From positions 1 through 64,000 of the forward strand of contig JAUVCV010000002.1 in assembly GCA_030595665.1 (NCBI GenBank): a DNA stretch of 64,000 nt. The letters run 5' to 3'. This stretch comes from Methanogenium sp. (GTDB lineage Archaea > Halobacteriota > Methanomicrobia > Methanomicrobiales > Methanomicrobiaceae). Positions 28,952 through 37,446 of the stretch are shown here, in pieces; the first letter of the stretch is position 1, and each line of letters opens with the position of its first letter. The notes beneath the pieces are model-generated. The model ran no database searches. It was not told the origin of the DNA and worked only from the letters and a program-made list of their open reading frames with translations. The translations under genes were made by a program, and so were the position numbers.

Positions 28952-29832
28952 AGAACAGTCACCGTCCCATCTTTGTCATATCGTGCCCGCCCGGTGAGAT
29001 GAACTGATTCGGGTATATCTCCTTTTGATGCAGCAACCAGAATCTCTGAGATCTCCTCCTCCATCACTGCAGCGATAGCAGTCATACTTGAGGTGGGCCG
29101 TGGATTGACATCCACAACATAGATATCGTCACCGACGACCACATCGACACCGACATACCCCTGACAGCCAAGGACCGTGGCAGCTTTGATGGCAGTTGCC
29201 ACTATCTCATCTTTGCAGGGATGGTCCACGCCAACCTCGCCACCATCAAACACCACCAGGCCATCATCAAAACGGATGAACTGCCGATTCAGGGAAAGCA
29301 CCAGGGGCGGGCGCCCGCTGTAGAAGGAACAGGCATTTCCAACATACCGGCTGATGACAAGGCTTACACTCATATGCTCACCTTCGATGAACTCCTGCCC
29401 AAACTCACCAGGGCCGGGTTCTTCATCTGCAATACGCATATTCAGTGCACCTGCCCCCTGCTTTTCCTTGATTACCCGAATACCTTCTGAAATCTCTTTT
29501 GGAACATAGATCCCCTGCGCGGCAAGAATTGCTCCTGCATGTGGTTTTTTTGAACAAAGCGCACAGTTGAGACTTCCACACCCGATAGAATGGCAGTTGT
29601 CTTCAAGGATCTTGGAATATTTTCCCAGCAGATGGTCCGGTGCAATAACAATCCCCACATCAGCGATGGGGGAGAGGCGCCTGAGTTCTGCTTCAAAATC
29701 CCCGGACTCCGGGGTTATCACATCATATCCTGACCGGAGGAAACTCTCTTTTAAGACCGAGAGCATTGCATTTCCTTCCGGCGCAAGTGCAGGGTTGTGG
29801 AATATCGTATATTCTGCAAGAAGTGCCAGCAT
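28948..29832 (-). CDS. mfnD: Tyramine-L-glutamate ligase (MfnD)
   Basis: An ATP-grasp ligase that attaches glutamate to tyramine in methanofuran side-chain synthesis. The 294-residue protein has the ATP-grasp central and C-terminal modules: GQEFIEGEHMSVSLV (nucleotide contact), YVGVDVVVGDDIYVVDVNPRPTS (metal-binding D/N) and a cysteine-bearing segment SIGCGSLNCALCSKK around residue 83. The length is normal. It heads a two-gene operon with mfnF and is divergent from surE across 86 bp. A GTATA-CTAT-TATAC palindrome lies directly upstream. Confidence 0.9.
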   Translation of the reverse strand: MLALLAEYTIFHNPALAPEGNAMLSVLKESFLRSGYDVITPESGDFEAELRRLSPIADVGIVIAPDHLLGKYSKILEDNCHSIGCGSLNCALCSKKPHAGAILAAQGIYVPKEISEGIRVIKEKQGAGALNMRIADEEPGPGEFGQEFIEGEHMSVSLVISRYVGNACSFYSGRPPLVLSLNRQFIRFDDGLVVFDGGEVGVDHPCKDEIVATAIKAATVLGCQGYVGVDVVVGDDIYVVDVNPRPTSSMTAIAAVMEEEISEILVAASKGDIPESVHLTGRARYDKDGTVTVL

Positions 29833-29833
29833 T

Positions 29834-29847
29834 GTATACTATTATAC
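29834..29847. promoter_or_regulatory. Palindrome in the mfnD/surE divergent promoter
   Basis: GTATA and TATAC flank CTAT, ending one base from the mfnD start codon. It may be an operator that represses mfnD or a TATA element for surE. Confidence 0.3.
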
Positions 29848-29918
29848 ACCTCCGGAAATTATGAGAGTGCCGATCGAACTTTTTTTGTAGCCACGACACA
29901 CCATTTCCATTCATACAA

Positions 29919-30710
29919 ATGAGACCAAAAATACTCCTCACAAACGATGACGGCGTCACATCAGAAGGGCTGTGGGCAGCCTATGATGCACTCACTCCTT
30001 TTGCAGATGTAACCGTTGTCGCCCCTTCTACACAGCAGAGTGCAGTGGGACGTTCCATATCAATATTTGAACCAATCAGGGTCACAAAAATTCCGATGCA
30101 CTCCACCGAAGCCTACTCTGTCGGCGGGAAACCAACTGATTCTGTGATCATTGGAATCTACTCACTGAACCTGAAACCTGACCTTGTGGTAAGTGGCATC
30201 AATATCGGGGAGAACCTCTCCTATGAATCCATCACGACATCGGGCACTGTCGGAGCCGCACTAGAGGCATCCAACCAGGGTGTGCCGTCCATTGCCTTCT
30301 CCCTTGAAGTGGAGGATCAGGGCAAAAAATTTGATGACCCACGATATTCTGAACAGAATTTTGGCGAGGCAAAAAAGGTGATCACAGACATTTGCAAGCG
30401 ATTGTTAAAAGACGGATTCCCCCAGAGCACAGATGTTGTCAACGTCAATATCCCGGCAGAGGTCAAAGGCGGATATGAGATCACCCATCTTGCAGAGAAA
30501 CTCTTCTTCACCGGTGTTGAAGAACGCGCCGACCCCAGGGGGCGCCCATATTACTGGATCAACGGACCCCTCTGTTCGGATGCGGAGGAAGGCACTGATG
30601 TTCACGCAATCCATGAAGGACGCATTTCAATCACCCCCATAACGCTTGACTGCACCGCATATTCCGGAAAAACCGGCCTTGAAAAACTGTTTTATGATGA
30701 ATTGTCCTGA
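29919..30710 (+). CDS. surE: 5'/3'-nucleotidase SurE
   Basis: SurE dephosphorylates nucleoside monophosphates using a divalent metal. The 263-residue protein has the metal-binding LTNDDGV at residues 6-12, the PSTQQSAVGRSIS loop near residue 37 and SGINIGENLSYESITTSGTVGAA near residue 92. The length is typical. Its 3' end overlaps a convergent membrane protein gene by 19 bp. Confidence 0.94.
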   Translation: MRPKILLTNDDGVTSEGLWAAYDALTPFADVTVVAPSTQQSAVGRSISIFEPIRVTKIPMHSTEAYSVGGKPTDSVIIGIYSLNLKPDLVVSGINIGENLSYESITTSGTVGAALEASNQGVPSIAFSLEVEDQGKKFDDPRYSEQNFGEAKKVITDICKRLLKDGFPQSTDVVNVNIPAEVKGGYEITHLAEKLFFTGVEERADPRGRPYYWINGPLCSDAEEGTDVHAIHEGRISITPITLDCTAYSGKTGLEKLFYDELS

Positions 30711-31231
30711 GATTCCTCAGGAACACGTTCATCTGTTTCATCAGCATTGGAAAAGAGGGTGCCTGACCACACCAGCCAACCAGCCACCAGAAGAACCGGG
30801 ACACCGACAGGGATGGCAAACCCTCCACTTGATGAAAATGAAGGTCCATACTGCGCAATAAGGGCAACAAGATAGAGAAGCCCGGCACCCATGATACAGA
30901 TTCCACCCCTGCGGGGAGAATACAGGACCTGCATACGGGACGGGACGCCAACAGAAACAAGACCTGCAATCCCGGACACAACCCCTGCCACCCAGAAGAC
31001 AGGCATCAGGGCGCTTCTGCCGGTGATAGTCCCCTCCAGCACATACTGGAGGTCACGGAAGATTGTAATCACATTTGTACCCATATAGGTCTCCTGGTAT
31101 CGGAAGAGCGGAAACTGCACCCCGGCACCCACCATTGAGCCGATAACATAGACCGATACAGGCACGCAGAATATAAGGGCGGCAAGGCCCGCAAGAGCCA
31201 GTCCACGCCTTTCAGGTGCAACAAGATTCAT
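30692..31231 (-). CDS. Hypothetical membrane protein with about five helices
   Basis: A 179-residue protein with hydrophobic segments near residues 12-35, 75-95, 108-130 and 138-160 (ATG start). No family is recognised. It follows the HEAT-repeat gene, whose stop is nine bases before this ATG; a GTG at 31240 would abut that stop directly. The two genes are probably one operon. Confidence 0.65.
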   Translation of the reverse strand: MNLVAPERRGLALAGLAALIFCVPVSVYVIGSMVGAGVQFPLFRYQETYMGTNVITIFRDLQYVLEGTITGRSALMPVFWVAGVVSGIAGLVSVGVPSRMQVLYSPRRGGICIMGAGLLYLVALIAQYGPSFSSSGGFAIPVGVPVLLVAGWLVWSGTLFSNADETDERVPEESQDNSS

Positions 31232-31240
31232 GCCAACCAC

Positions 31241-31816
31241 TTATATGTCATGACCAAGGATTATCAGGGCCTCTGACATCGCCGCCCGGGTCTTATCATA
31301 TTTTTCCTGCTGCAGAGCTTCCTCGATGCGTGGCGCATATGCCGCAAGGTTCATTCGCCCGAGAGCACGGGCCGATGATGCACGGACAAACTCATTCTCA
31401 TCATTCAGGAGAGCAGCCACTGCGCCAGCAGTTTCAGTCCGTAATGAAAGACCCAACCCTTTTGCTGCCATGTATCTCACATGGTCCCTGCTGTCCTGCA
31501 GAGAGTTCAGAAGAAGGTCACACGCCGCATCGCCGCCGATGATACCCAGAGCTTCTGCAGCACGGTACCGAACCATCCATTCTTCGTCGTTAAGCAGCAG
31601 TGCAAGGGAAGGGACAGCATCACGGCCTATACAGCAGAATAGTTCCATCCCCCGTTTTCGGATGCGTTTTTCGGGAGAACGCAGAAGAACAGATAATTCC
31701 GGTAGCACTGTTTCGGCGGAAACATCCTTTAGTGAGGATTCAGCCGACTGCCTGAGCACACCATCTTCTGAGAGCAGGTCTGCAATGATTTCTTCAACTG
31801 ACTTTTCCGGCATCAT
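31241..31816 (-). CDS. HEAT-repeat protein
   Basis: A 191-residue protein made of about five HEAT-like helical repeats of ~31 residues. They are seen as LLRSPEKRIRKRGMEL, LLNDEEWMVRYRAAEALG, LLNSLQDSRDHVRYMAAKGLG and LLNDENEFVRASSARALG. Such proteins form right-handed superhelices that bind other proteins; some related PBS-lyase HEAT proteins act on cofactors. The partner here is unknown. It is upstream of a small membrane protein gene and probably coexpressed. Confidence 0.85.
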   Translation of the reverse strand: MMPEKSVEEIIADLLSEDGVLRQSAESSLKDVSAETVLPELSVLLRSPEKRIRKRGMELFCCIGRDAVPSLALLLNDEEWMVRYRAAEALGIIGGDAACDLLLNSLQDSRDHVRYMAAKGLGLSLRTETAGAVAALLNDENEFVRASSARALGRMNLAAYAPRIEEALQQEKYDKTRAAMSEALIILGHDI

Positions 31817-31940
31817 ATTCTGATAATGTTTGAACGATTGGGGCTAAAATACCTCGGTTTTCATATGCAAAAACATCATCACTATATATTTATTTCCCCA
31901 ATATTATCCAAAGGAATAGCAGATACTATATTGGAGAATT

Positions 31941-33659
31941 ATGCGAATGGAACATCATACAATAAAGCGGGTCGTCCTGATATTTGCATTAATTGCAGTT
32001 TTCCTGTTTTTAGGGCTTGCAAGTGAAGGGAAAATAGGAATTGCACTCTTTAATAATTCATCCCAGACCCCGGAACCACCCAAGGCAGGCGAGCCAATCA
32101 CATACCTCATCTCAAACCTGACCCGGCCGGCAGAAGTGGAGATAACAGAAGACGATATCAGGCGTATCCCAAAAATTGAGGGAGTTGTTAACTCCAACGG
32201 GAACAGTAATTCCTCAGAGTATGAAGAAGCTGTTCTGAATTCATTCCTTCAGATTGCAGAGGATTTTTCCGGTGCAGGGACAGGAATGGAAACCTATAAA
32301 ATTGAAACATTTGACCTGCTCACTGACCCTGACTTTGCAGATACCATATTCCTTGGAAGAGAGAATGGAGTGAAGGTATCGGTTGTGTACAACAGTTCAC
32401 CCGATGTTCTGGAAGATACAAACTGGGGCCACCTGACTGACGCTTCTGCCATTGCCCACGACATATATAACAGCACTGCCGGGTCAGATACCGGATATGT
32501 AACGATATCCTATATGTTCGCAGATAAGGTATCCCCACGGTTTCAGGTCTCCCTTACTGCTGAGGATGCCGAAGCATTCAACAGGGACTGGACAAAAGAC
32601 ACCTATCTTCCTCTGTCGGCATGGTCCACAATGACCATTGATCCATCCGCAGACATTGTACCCTATGAAAATATTGACACTGCCCTCCCTGCACCCCGGG
32701 GAATCGATAGCCTTTTTTCAGATGCTGTGTCATCCAGGAGTGCAACCAATGAATACAATCTCTACCTGTCCAAAAACGATCTGAAAGAACTTCTCGGCAG
32801 ATACAGCATTGAAATGCAGAATCAGATTCAGACAATATCCCAATATTCTACCAAATCCGATTTCCACGGTATGGCAGACGCCTCTAAAAAGCTGATGAGC
32901 CAGGCAGCAGAAATTGAAGATGAGATTACAAAACTTCCCATCTCCCCACAGTTCACTGATGTGGCAGATAACTTCCTGGAAGGAATCAGGGATTACCAGT
33001 ATGCAGGTTCCTATTTATGGTACGGTGCAGCATTTACTGAAGTTGATCCTATCAAAACCGGCAACACCTATATTGAGCAGGGTTTTTCAAAAAATAACGA
33101 CGCACTCGAAGCACTTGATCTGGAGGCCATAGAAAACGACATATTTGAAATGCCCAACGAGAAAATCTTCCCCGATGCCAAGTATATCTATGAAAACTTT
33201 GAATATCAGGACAGCAGTAAGAGAAACGACATCTCAGTAAAACTAAGTTCATTCAGTAGTACGAATACCTACACCCTGAAACAGAACGACAATACAGAGA
33301 GGAATGTTGCAGGATATGGATACAAATATATCTTCCCGGTCGTAGAATTCCATCACCTTGGATACCGGGGCATCGGGTCATCCCGTATAACCACCCCGGA
33401 TGCAGATGATTTCACCATCATCTACAATGGAGAGGAATACAAAAGCATCACCCCTTCCCCCTACATTGGCCGAAAACTTGACCAGACAACCTATATCGAA
33501 CCAGTAGGTTATCCATATTATAAGATGAACCTGAACAGAAAGGAAGCATATGAAGGCGTTCTTATCTTCAGGGTGCCACATGAATTTGATCCCGCGAAGG
33601 CATACATGACACTTGATCTTGGCAGTGAGGTAGCAGTCTGGCACATGGTACCACGCTAA
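31941..33659 (+). CDS. Membrane-anchored extracellular protein with DUF4352-like C-terminal domain
   Basis: A 572-residue protein with one N-terminal membrane segment (residues ~9-27, RVVLIFALIAVFLFLGL) and an extracellular remainder with many NxS/T sequons. The middle is helical and mixed. The last ~150 residues (KYIFPVVEFHHLGYRG.., then EGVLIFRVPHEFDPAKAYMTLDLGSE) look like a DUF4352-type beta-sandwich found on surface proteins. No cysteine lipobox is seen. Function unknown; probably a surface-exposed, lineage-specific protein. A T-tract follows the stop. Confidence 0.72.
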   Translation: MRMEHHTIKRVVLIFALIAVFLFLGLASEGKIGIALFNNSSQTPEPPKAGEPITYLISNLTRPAEVEITEDDIRRIPKIEGVVNSNGNSNSSEYEEAVLNSFLQIAEDFSGAGTGMETYKIETFDLLTDPDFADTIFLGRENGVKVSVVYNSSPDVLEDTNWGHLTDASAIAHDIYNSTAGSDTGYVTISYMFADKVSPRFQVSLTAEDAEAFNRDWTKDTYLPLSAWSTMTIDPSADIVPYENIDTALPAPRGIDSLFSDAVSSRSATNEYNLYLSKNDLKELLGRYSIEMQNQIQTISQYSTKSDFHGMADASKKLMSQAAEIEDEITKLPISPQFTDVADNFLEGIRDYQYAGSYLWYGAAFTEVDPIKTGNTYIEQGFSKNNDALEALDLEAIENDIFEMPNEKIFPDAKYIYENFEYQDSSKRNDISVKLSSFSSTNTYTLKQNDNTERNVAGYGYKYIFPVVEFHHLGYRGIGSSRITTPDADDFTIIYNGEEYKSITPSPYIGRKLDQTTYIEPVGYPYYKMNLNRKEAYEGVLIFRVPHEFDPAKAYMTLDLGSEVAVWHMVPR

Positions 33660-33666
33660 CCAACTC

Positions 33667-33678
33667 TTTTTTTGTTTT
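33667..33678 (+). terminator. T-tract terminator after the surface protein gene
   Basis: Seven T, a G and four T begin eight bases after the stop codon, a typical archaeal oligo-T signal. Confidence 0.55.
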
Positions 33679-34061
33679 ATACCTTTTATTCAGGAAAAGT
33701 CACCGTTTCCCGAAAGGAACCACATGCTCTTCAATGACAATTTCCCAATGTTTAATCCCAAAAATCCCAATAAAAAATATTCCCATTTCATTATTTTGTC
33801 AACCCCCTGAAGACACTATTTTTGCAAGTACGGCGATTATCACCATGAGAAACAAAAGGGGAGACACATATCCCCTTATTCAGACAGATATTCGGTATAA
33901 AAACCCCATCCGATATTTTATACAGAATAATCCTGCCAGCCATCTCACGCCCATAAGAAAGACCGGGGATAAACCACAAAACTCCGAGATACAAATACTA
34001 AATATACACAATCAGAACAGGTCAGAAAAGCTACAATCATTATAGTAAAAGAAACCATTTC

Positions 34062-34068
34062 AAAAAAA
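34062..34068 (-). terminator. Oligo-T terminator after tRNA-Asp
   Basis: A run of seven A on the + strand is seven T in the sense of the tRNA transcript, eight bases past the tRNA-Asp 3' end. Confidence 0.5.
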
Positions 34069-34075
34069 CAAGTTA

Positions 34076-34148
34076 CGCCCAGGACGGAATTCGAATCCGT
34101 GTCGCAGCCGTGACAGGGCTGCATGATAGGCCCCTACACTACCTGGGC
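34076..34148 (-). tRNA. tRNA-Asp (anticodon GTC)
   Basis: A 73-base cloverleaf: acceptor GCCCAGG pairs with CCTGGGC, discriminator G, anticodon stem GCAGCC/GGCTGC with loop CTGTCAC (anticodon GTC), and T-loop TTCGAAT. CCA is not encoded. It lies 23 bases downstream of tRNA-Tyr and is probably processed from the same precursor. Confidence 0.93.
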
Positions 34149-34171
34149 ATTTCGCACGCACATCCAACAAG

Positions 34172-34278
34172 TCCCGCCTCCCGGAATCGAACCGGGGACA
34201 TCGCGGTAGCCGCGCAGTTACCGTCATCCGGCAAACTATACTACAGCCGCGCACTCTACCAGTCTGAGTTAAGGCGGG
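34172..34278 (-). tRNA. tRNA-Tyr (anticodon GTA) with a 33-base intron
   Basis: Acceptor CCCGCCT pairs with AGGCGGG, discriminator A. The anticodon stem CGCGG pairs with CCGCG, the anticodon is GTA and the T-loop is TTCGATT. The cloverleaf closes only if 33 bases (34208-34240) are removed after position 37, the canonical archaeal intron site, giving a 74-base mature tRNA. The splicing endonuclease would recognise a bulge-helix-bulge formed by the exon-intron junctions. CCA is not encoded. Confidence 0.92.
34208..34240 (-). other. Intron of tRNA-Tyr
   Basis: Thirty-three bases between G37 and A38. Within it, TTGCCGG and its surroundings can fold into the helix expected of a bulge-helix-bulge substrate. 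It is too short to encode anything. Confidence 0.85.
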
Positions 34279-34316
34279 CATTGCGCCGTGGTGCTCTACA
34301 ATATACGACACCTCCA

Positions 34317-34330
34317 ACCTTATAGTTTGC
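34317..34330 (-). promoter_or_regulatory. Putative promoter of the tRNA-Tyr/tRNA-Asp unit
   Basis: Read leftwards, CGCAAACTATAAGG places an A/T-rich TATA-like box ~43 bases before the tRNA-Tyr 5' end, which leaves a short leader if transcription starts ~25 bases downstream. A second candidate, GTATATTG, lies at 34300-34307. Confidence 0.4.
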
Positions 34331-34441
34331 GTTTTTAACCAGGATCGTCACTATTTCATCCGAGCCAATCATTATATTCGCGCCAGACATATAGAGGGAT
34401 CATGTCTCACAGACCATACGAGATCAGGACAGTCGCAGGAG

Positions 34442-35968
34442 ATGCGGCAGGTCGCTTTCTTCGGCAATTCAAAGCGTATTAAGAGTAGAGTAACTGTTTT
34501 TGACACCACCCTGAGGGATGGTGAACAGACACCGGGCGTGTCATTTACCTGTGATGAGAAGATCACCATTGCACATCAGCTTTCAGATATCGGCGTTCAT
34601 GTCATTGAAGCAGGATTTCCCGCATCATCAACCGATGAGACAGCGTTTGTACGAGATATCGCCTCAGAAGGACTGGAGAGCTGTATATGTGGCCTTGCGC
34701 GGGCAACACGGGCGGACGTGGAGGCCTGCGCCGATTGTGGCGTTGATATGATCCATGTCTTTATCCCGACTTCAGAGGTGCAGCGGGTGCATACCATCAA
34801 AAAAACCCACAAAGAGGTCGTCGACATCACACAGTCAGTTGTCCGTTTTGCCCGCGACCACGCAGACCAGGTGATGTTTTCGGCGATGGATGCCACACGC
34901 ACCGGAATGAATGAACTTACTGAAGTATACCAGACAGCAGTGAACGCCGGGGCAACAATCCTCAATGTGCCCGACACCGTGGGAGTGGCATCCCCGTCGT
35001 CCATGAAAGCACTCGTGTCCACCCTTGCAGATACTATCGCCTGCCCACTGGACGTGCACTGCCACAATGACTTCGGCATGGCAGTTGCAAACACCATATC
35101 TGCCGTCGAGGGAGGAGCTTCCCAGGTGCAGGTGACCATCAACGGGATTGGTGAACGGGCAGGGAACGCCGACATCGCACAGACCGTGATGGCGCTGGAG
35201 TCCATATACGGCATTAGGACAGGCATCTGCACCGAAAGACTAGTAGAGACATCACGGATGGTTTCACGCCTCTCAGGCATCTCTGTTGGCCCCACACAAC
35301 CGGTCGTAGGAGATAATGCGTTTGCCCATGAAAGCGGCATACACTCACAGGGAGTACTCGCAGATACAAGCACCTTTGAACCCGGCATCATGACGCCGGA
35401 GATGGTCGGACACCGCAGGAGACTGAAACTGGGCAAACATGTCGGCCGCCATGCCGTATCACATATGCTTTCTGATGCACACATCATCGCAAAAGAGCGT
35501 GAACTGGATGAGATTGTGGCACAGGTTAAAGAGGTATCAAACCGCGGCAGAAAAGTGACAGAGAATGATCTTTATGAGATCGCAGATACGGTTATCAGCG
35601 GAGCAGGTGTCGAAAAGATCATCACCCTCCATGACATCGCAGTTATAAACGGAAATCACATCATGGCAACCGCCACGGTCAGGGCGAGTGTGAATGGAAA
35701 AGATACGGTGTGCTGCAGAATCGGGAACGGACCGGTCGATGCTGCCATGAAAGCGGTCGTCGGCATCGTCCCCGAAGAGCTGGAGTTAAAGGAGTTCTCC
35801 GTATCCGCCATCTCAGGCGGGAGTGACGCCATCGGCCACGTATCTATTGCTGTCGAGGATGCAAAAGGCAGATTATACGATGCCAGTGCTTCATCGGATG
35901 ATATCGTCCTTGCATCAGCAGAGGCGATGATTAATGCACTGAATCTCGTGTACCGGCTGAAAAAATAA
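34442..35968 (+). CDS. 2-isopropylmalate synthase / citramalate synthase family enzyme
   Basis: A DRE-TIM metallolyase condensing acetyl-CoA with a 2-oxoacid. The 508-residue protein has VFDTTLRDGEQTPG near residue 19, HCHNDFGMAVANT (metal-binding HxHND) near residue 201 and GERAGN near residue 235. A C-terminal LeuA-type dimer/allosteric domain starts at residue ~385. That domain argues against AksA (homocitrate synthase), which lacks it, and favours LeuA (leucine) or CimA (isoleucine via citramalate); sequence reading cannot decide. GCAGGAG directly precedes the ATG. It is monocistronic. Confidence 0.88.
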   Translation: MRQVAFFGNSKRIKSRVTVFDTTLRDGEQTPGVSFTCDEKITIAHQLSDIGVHVIEAGFPASSTDETAFVRDIASEGLESCICGLARATRADVEACADCGVDMIHVFIPTSEVQRVHTIKKTHKEVVDITQSVVRFARDHADQVMFSAMDATRTGMNELTEVYQTAVNAGATILNVPDTVGVASPSSMKALVSTLADTIACPLDVHCHNDFGMAVANTISAVEGGASQVQVTINGIGERAGNADIAQTVMALESIYGIRTGICTERLVETSRMVSRLSGISVGPTQPVVGDNAFAHESGIHSQGVLADTSTFEPGIMTPEMVGHRRRLKLGKHVGRHAVSHMLSDAHIIAKERELDEIVAQVKEVSNRGRKVTENDLYEIADTVISGAGVEKIITLHDIAVINGNHIMATATVRASVNGKDTVCCRIGNGPVDAAMKAVVGIVPEELELKEFSVSAISGGSDAIGHVSIAVEDAKGRLYDASASSDDIVLASAEAMINALNLVYRLKK

Positions 35969-35974
35969 GGATAA

Positions 35975-36337
35975 TCAGTTCATTGAGGGTGTTCCGACAC
36001 TCTCAAGGGCACCTTTTATCTGGGCCTGAAGCTGCTCAAACTTTGAAGTGAGAGCTTTTTCCTGCTTTTCAAGTGATTTTATTCTGAGTTCAAATGTTTC
36101 AATCTTCTCAGTCAGGTCTGTTACAACCTTATCGCGATCCTGTTTCATCATCACGGTTCCGATGGTGACATAGACATCCGAGTCATCAGAGACACTACCA
36201 AGCTCTGCTTCTGCTTTGCGGGCCTCTTTTGCCATCATCTCAAATTGTGACTTCTGCTGAATAATGGTCCCAAGCTGCTGCTGGACCTGCTGAATCATTG
36301 CAATCTGATTCTGAACTTTTGGTGAAACTCCATTCAT
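35975..36337 (-). CDS. pfdB: Prefoldin subunit beta
   Basis: Prefoldin beta, with alpha, forms the jellyfish-shaped hexamer that hands unfolded proteins to the thermosome. The 120-residue protein is two long coiled-coil helices (residues ~4-45 and ~75-115) joined by the beta hairpin VYVTIGTVMMKQDRDKV. The ATG at 36337 (MNGVSPKVQNQI) gives the family length; in-frame codons further upstream belong to the Pcc1 overlap. It is last in the superoperon and overlaps pcc1 by four bases. Confidence 0.93.
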   Translation of the reverse strand: MNGVSPKVQNQIAMIQQVQQQLGTIIQQKSQFEMMAKEARKAEAELGSVSDDSDVYVTIGTVMMKQDRDKVVTDLTEKIETFELRIKSLEKQEKALTSKFEQLQAQIKGALESVGTPSMN

Positions 36338-36594
36338 TTCAATACTTCCTGCATCTCTTCTGCAATCATAATTATCCGAAGATATGAATTCACTGCCGCC
36401 CTGAGTGAGGAGATGTCCTCCCCTTCCACAGACAGAAGAATCCTCCCGTCTGCTTCCTGGCAGAGCGAGGCACACGAACGCCCCATATCCCCCATCTCCG
36501 GAAGTGCAGCTCTAAACACCACATCAGGACTAGCTGTCCTGATGCGAAACACTGCCCTGTGTTCTCTGTGGTTTCTCTGCGATTCTGAGGACAT
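36334..36594 (-). CDS. pcc1: KEOPS complex subunit Pcc1
   Basis: Pcc1 is the dimerising small subunit of KEOPS, which makes t6A at position 37 of ANN-decoding tRNAs. With an 86-codon frame from ATG 36594 it fits the family: a beta-rich half ([20 protein letters not shown]), then RILLSVEGEDISSLRAAVNSYLRII. A second ATG at 36630 would extend it further into the Brix gene. With the shorter start the 5' end still overlaps the Brix gene by 65 bp out of frame, which is unusually long for this strand. Confidence 0.85.
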   Translation of the reverse strand: MSSESQRNHREHRAVFRIRTASPDVVFRAALPEMGDMGRSCASLCQEADGRILLSVEGEDISSLRAAVNSYLRIIMIAEEMQEVLK

Positions 36595-36970
36595 ATCCTT
36601 TTCTCTGTGTTCCGTGGAACAGGATTTCATTCACACCAGCATCTGTGAGGGAGATATCCAGGCATTCTGCCAATTCATGATACACCTTTTCACTGCCAGT
36701 ACGAAGTCCCCTTTCAAGGGGCACATCACGTTGGGAAACGGAAAATCCTGAGAGGAAAATCCCTGATATCGGTTCATCGGAGACGTACGTCTCAATCATA
36801 GTTTTTCTCCCCCTTCGGGAAACTATCAAAACGGGATCCCCCCAGGACAATACTTCATCAACCCCTGACTTTCCACGGGGGGAATATTTTCCCCCCAGGG
36901 CAAATGCAAGATCCTTTCCCAGAGTCCTCAGTTCCGGAGCAGGTTTCCGCGACGTTGTAATAAGCGTCAT
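36530..36970 (-). CDS. Archaeal Brix-domain ribosome biogenesis protein
   Basis: A 146-residue Brix/Imp4-like protein presumed to act in rRNA processing or large-subunit assembly. It has [21 protein letters not shown] at the start (the signature beginning of archaeal Brix proteins) and [21 protein letters not shown] in the middle. Its ATG overlaps the rpoP stop (ATGA). The position between rpoP and pcc1 matches the conserved archaeal superoperon. Confidence 0.88.
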   Translation of the reverse strand: MTLITTSRKPAPELRTLGKDLAFALGGKYSPRGKSGVDEVLSWGDPVLIVSRRGRKTMIETYVSDEPISGIFLSGFSVSQRDVPLERGLRTGSEKVYHELAECLDISLTDAGVNEILFHGTQRKGYVLRIAEKPQRTQGSVSHQDS

Positions 36971-37098
36971 CGGGATTTGATGGTTTTTATCCCTGCCCCG
37001 CGCTCTTTAAAGAGAATTCGGTGACCACAGTAGGGACAACGGACATTGACGTCCACTTCGACCCTTTGCTTACACCGAGCACACTTGTATCCAGACAC
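36967..37098 (-). CDS. rpoP: DNA-directed RNA polymerase subunit P (Rpo12)
   Basis: A 43-codon gene starting GTG at 37098. The product reads [15 protein letters not shown], then [17 protein letters not shown], ending IKTIKSR. The CxxC..CxxC zinc ribbon and the CPYCG-HRIL motif are diagnostic for the Rpb12/P subunit, which stabilises the Rpb3-Rpb11-like platform of RNA polymerase. It sits between L37Ae and the Brix gene, its usual place, and overlaps the latter as ATGA. Confidence 0.93.
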   Translation of the reverse strand: MSGYKCARCKQRVEVDVNVRCPYCGHRILFKERGAGIKTIKSR

Positions 37099-37108
37099 GA
37101 CGGAGTCA

Positions 37109-37399
37109 CTACTCCTTGATCAGTGAACGTTCAATAGTACGAAGTGCAACCTTCAGATTTGGTGTCTGAGGCGCATATGCACCACCAGCAAACTTGAAAC
37201 CACACTTGCGGCATTCCCAGATACCGGTACCCTTGCGGGCAACAGCCTGCGTGTCACAGCGTGGACACACATGTTTCGCGCGTGAAACAATCTCGATCTC
37301 GTTGACACGCTTCCGAAGGAATCGACCATAGCGCGGCCCAAATCTGCCAGCACTTCCTGTAATTCGTCCTTTTGCTCTCTGGTTACTCTTTTTAGCCAT
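37109..37399 (-). CDS. rpl37ae: Large subunit ribosomal protein L37Ae
   Basis: A 96-residue zinc-binding ribosomal protein (eL43). It has the basic N-terminus [25 protein letters not shown] and a ribbon [31 protein letters not shown]. The length is typical of archaeal versions. It follows SBDS by 47 bp. In many archaea the exosome genes lie at exactly this junction, but here nothing does. Confidence 0.95.
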   Translation of the reverse strand: MAKKSNQRAKGRITGSAGRFGPRYGRFLRKRVNEIEIVSRAKHVCPRCDTQAVARKGTGIWECRKCGFKFAGGAYAPQTPNLKVALRTIERSLIKE

Positions 37400-37446
37400 G
37401 TAAGATTGCCCCTGATATGTCTGTATATATTTACTCTCAACCTTTA

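Larger units (their letters stand above)
33660..34075. other. 415-bp AT-rich gap before the tRNA genes
   Basis: It holds the T-tract terminator after the surface protein gene and the terminator of the tRNA transcript from the other side. A 103-codon ORF (33734-34045) has no motif and unlike composition, so it is not accepted. I see no repeat or RNA signature. Confidence 0.45.

Noticed and set aside
33734-34045. 103-codon frame before the tRNA genes
   Set aside because: AT-driven open frame rich in Ile/Asn/Lys/Pro with no domain; it lies in a terminator-rich gap.
34442-35968. Homocitrate synthase AksA
   Set aside because: AksA proteins lack the C-terminal LeuA dimer/allosteric domain that is present here; LeuA or CimA fits better.
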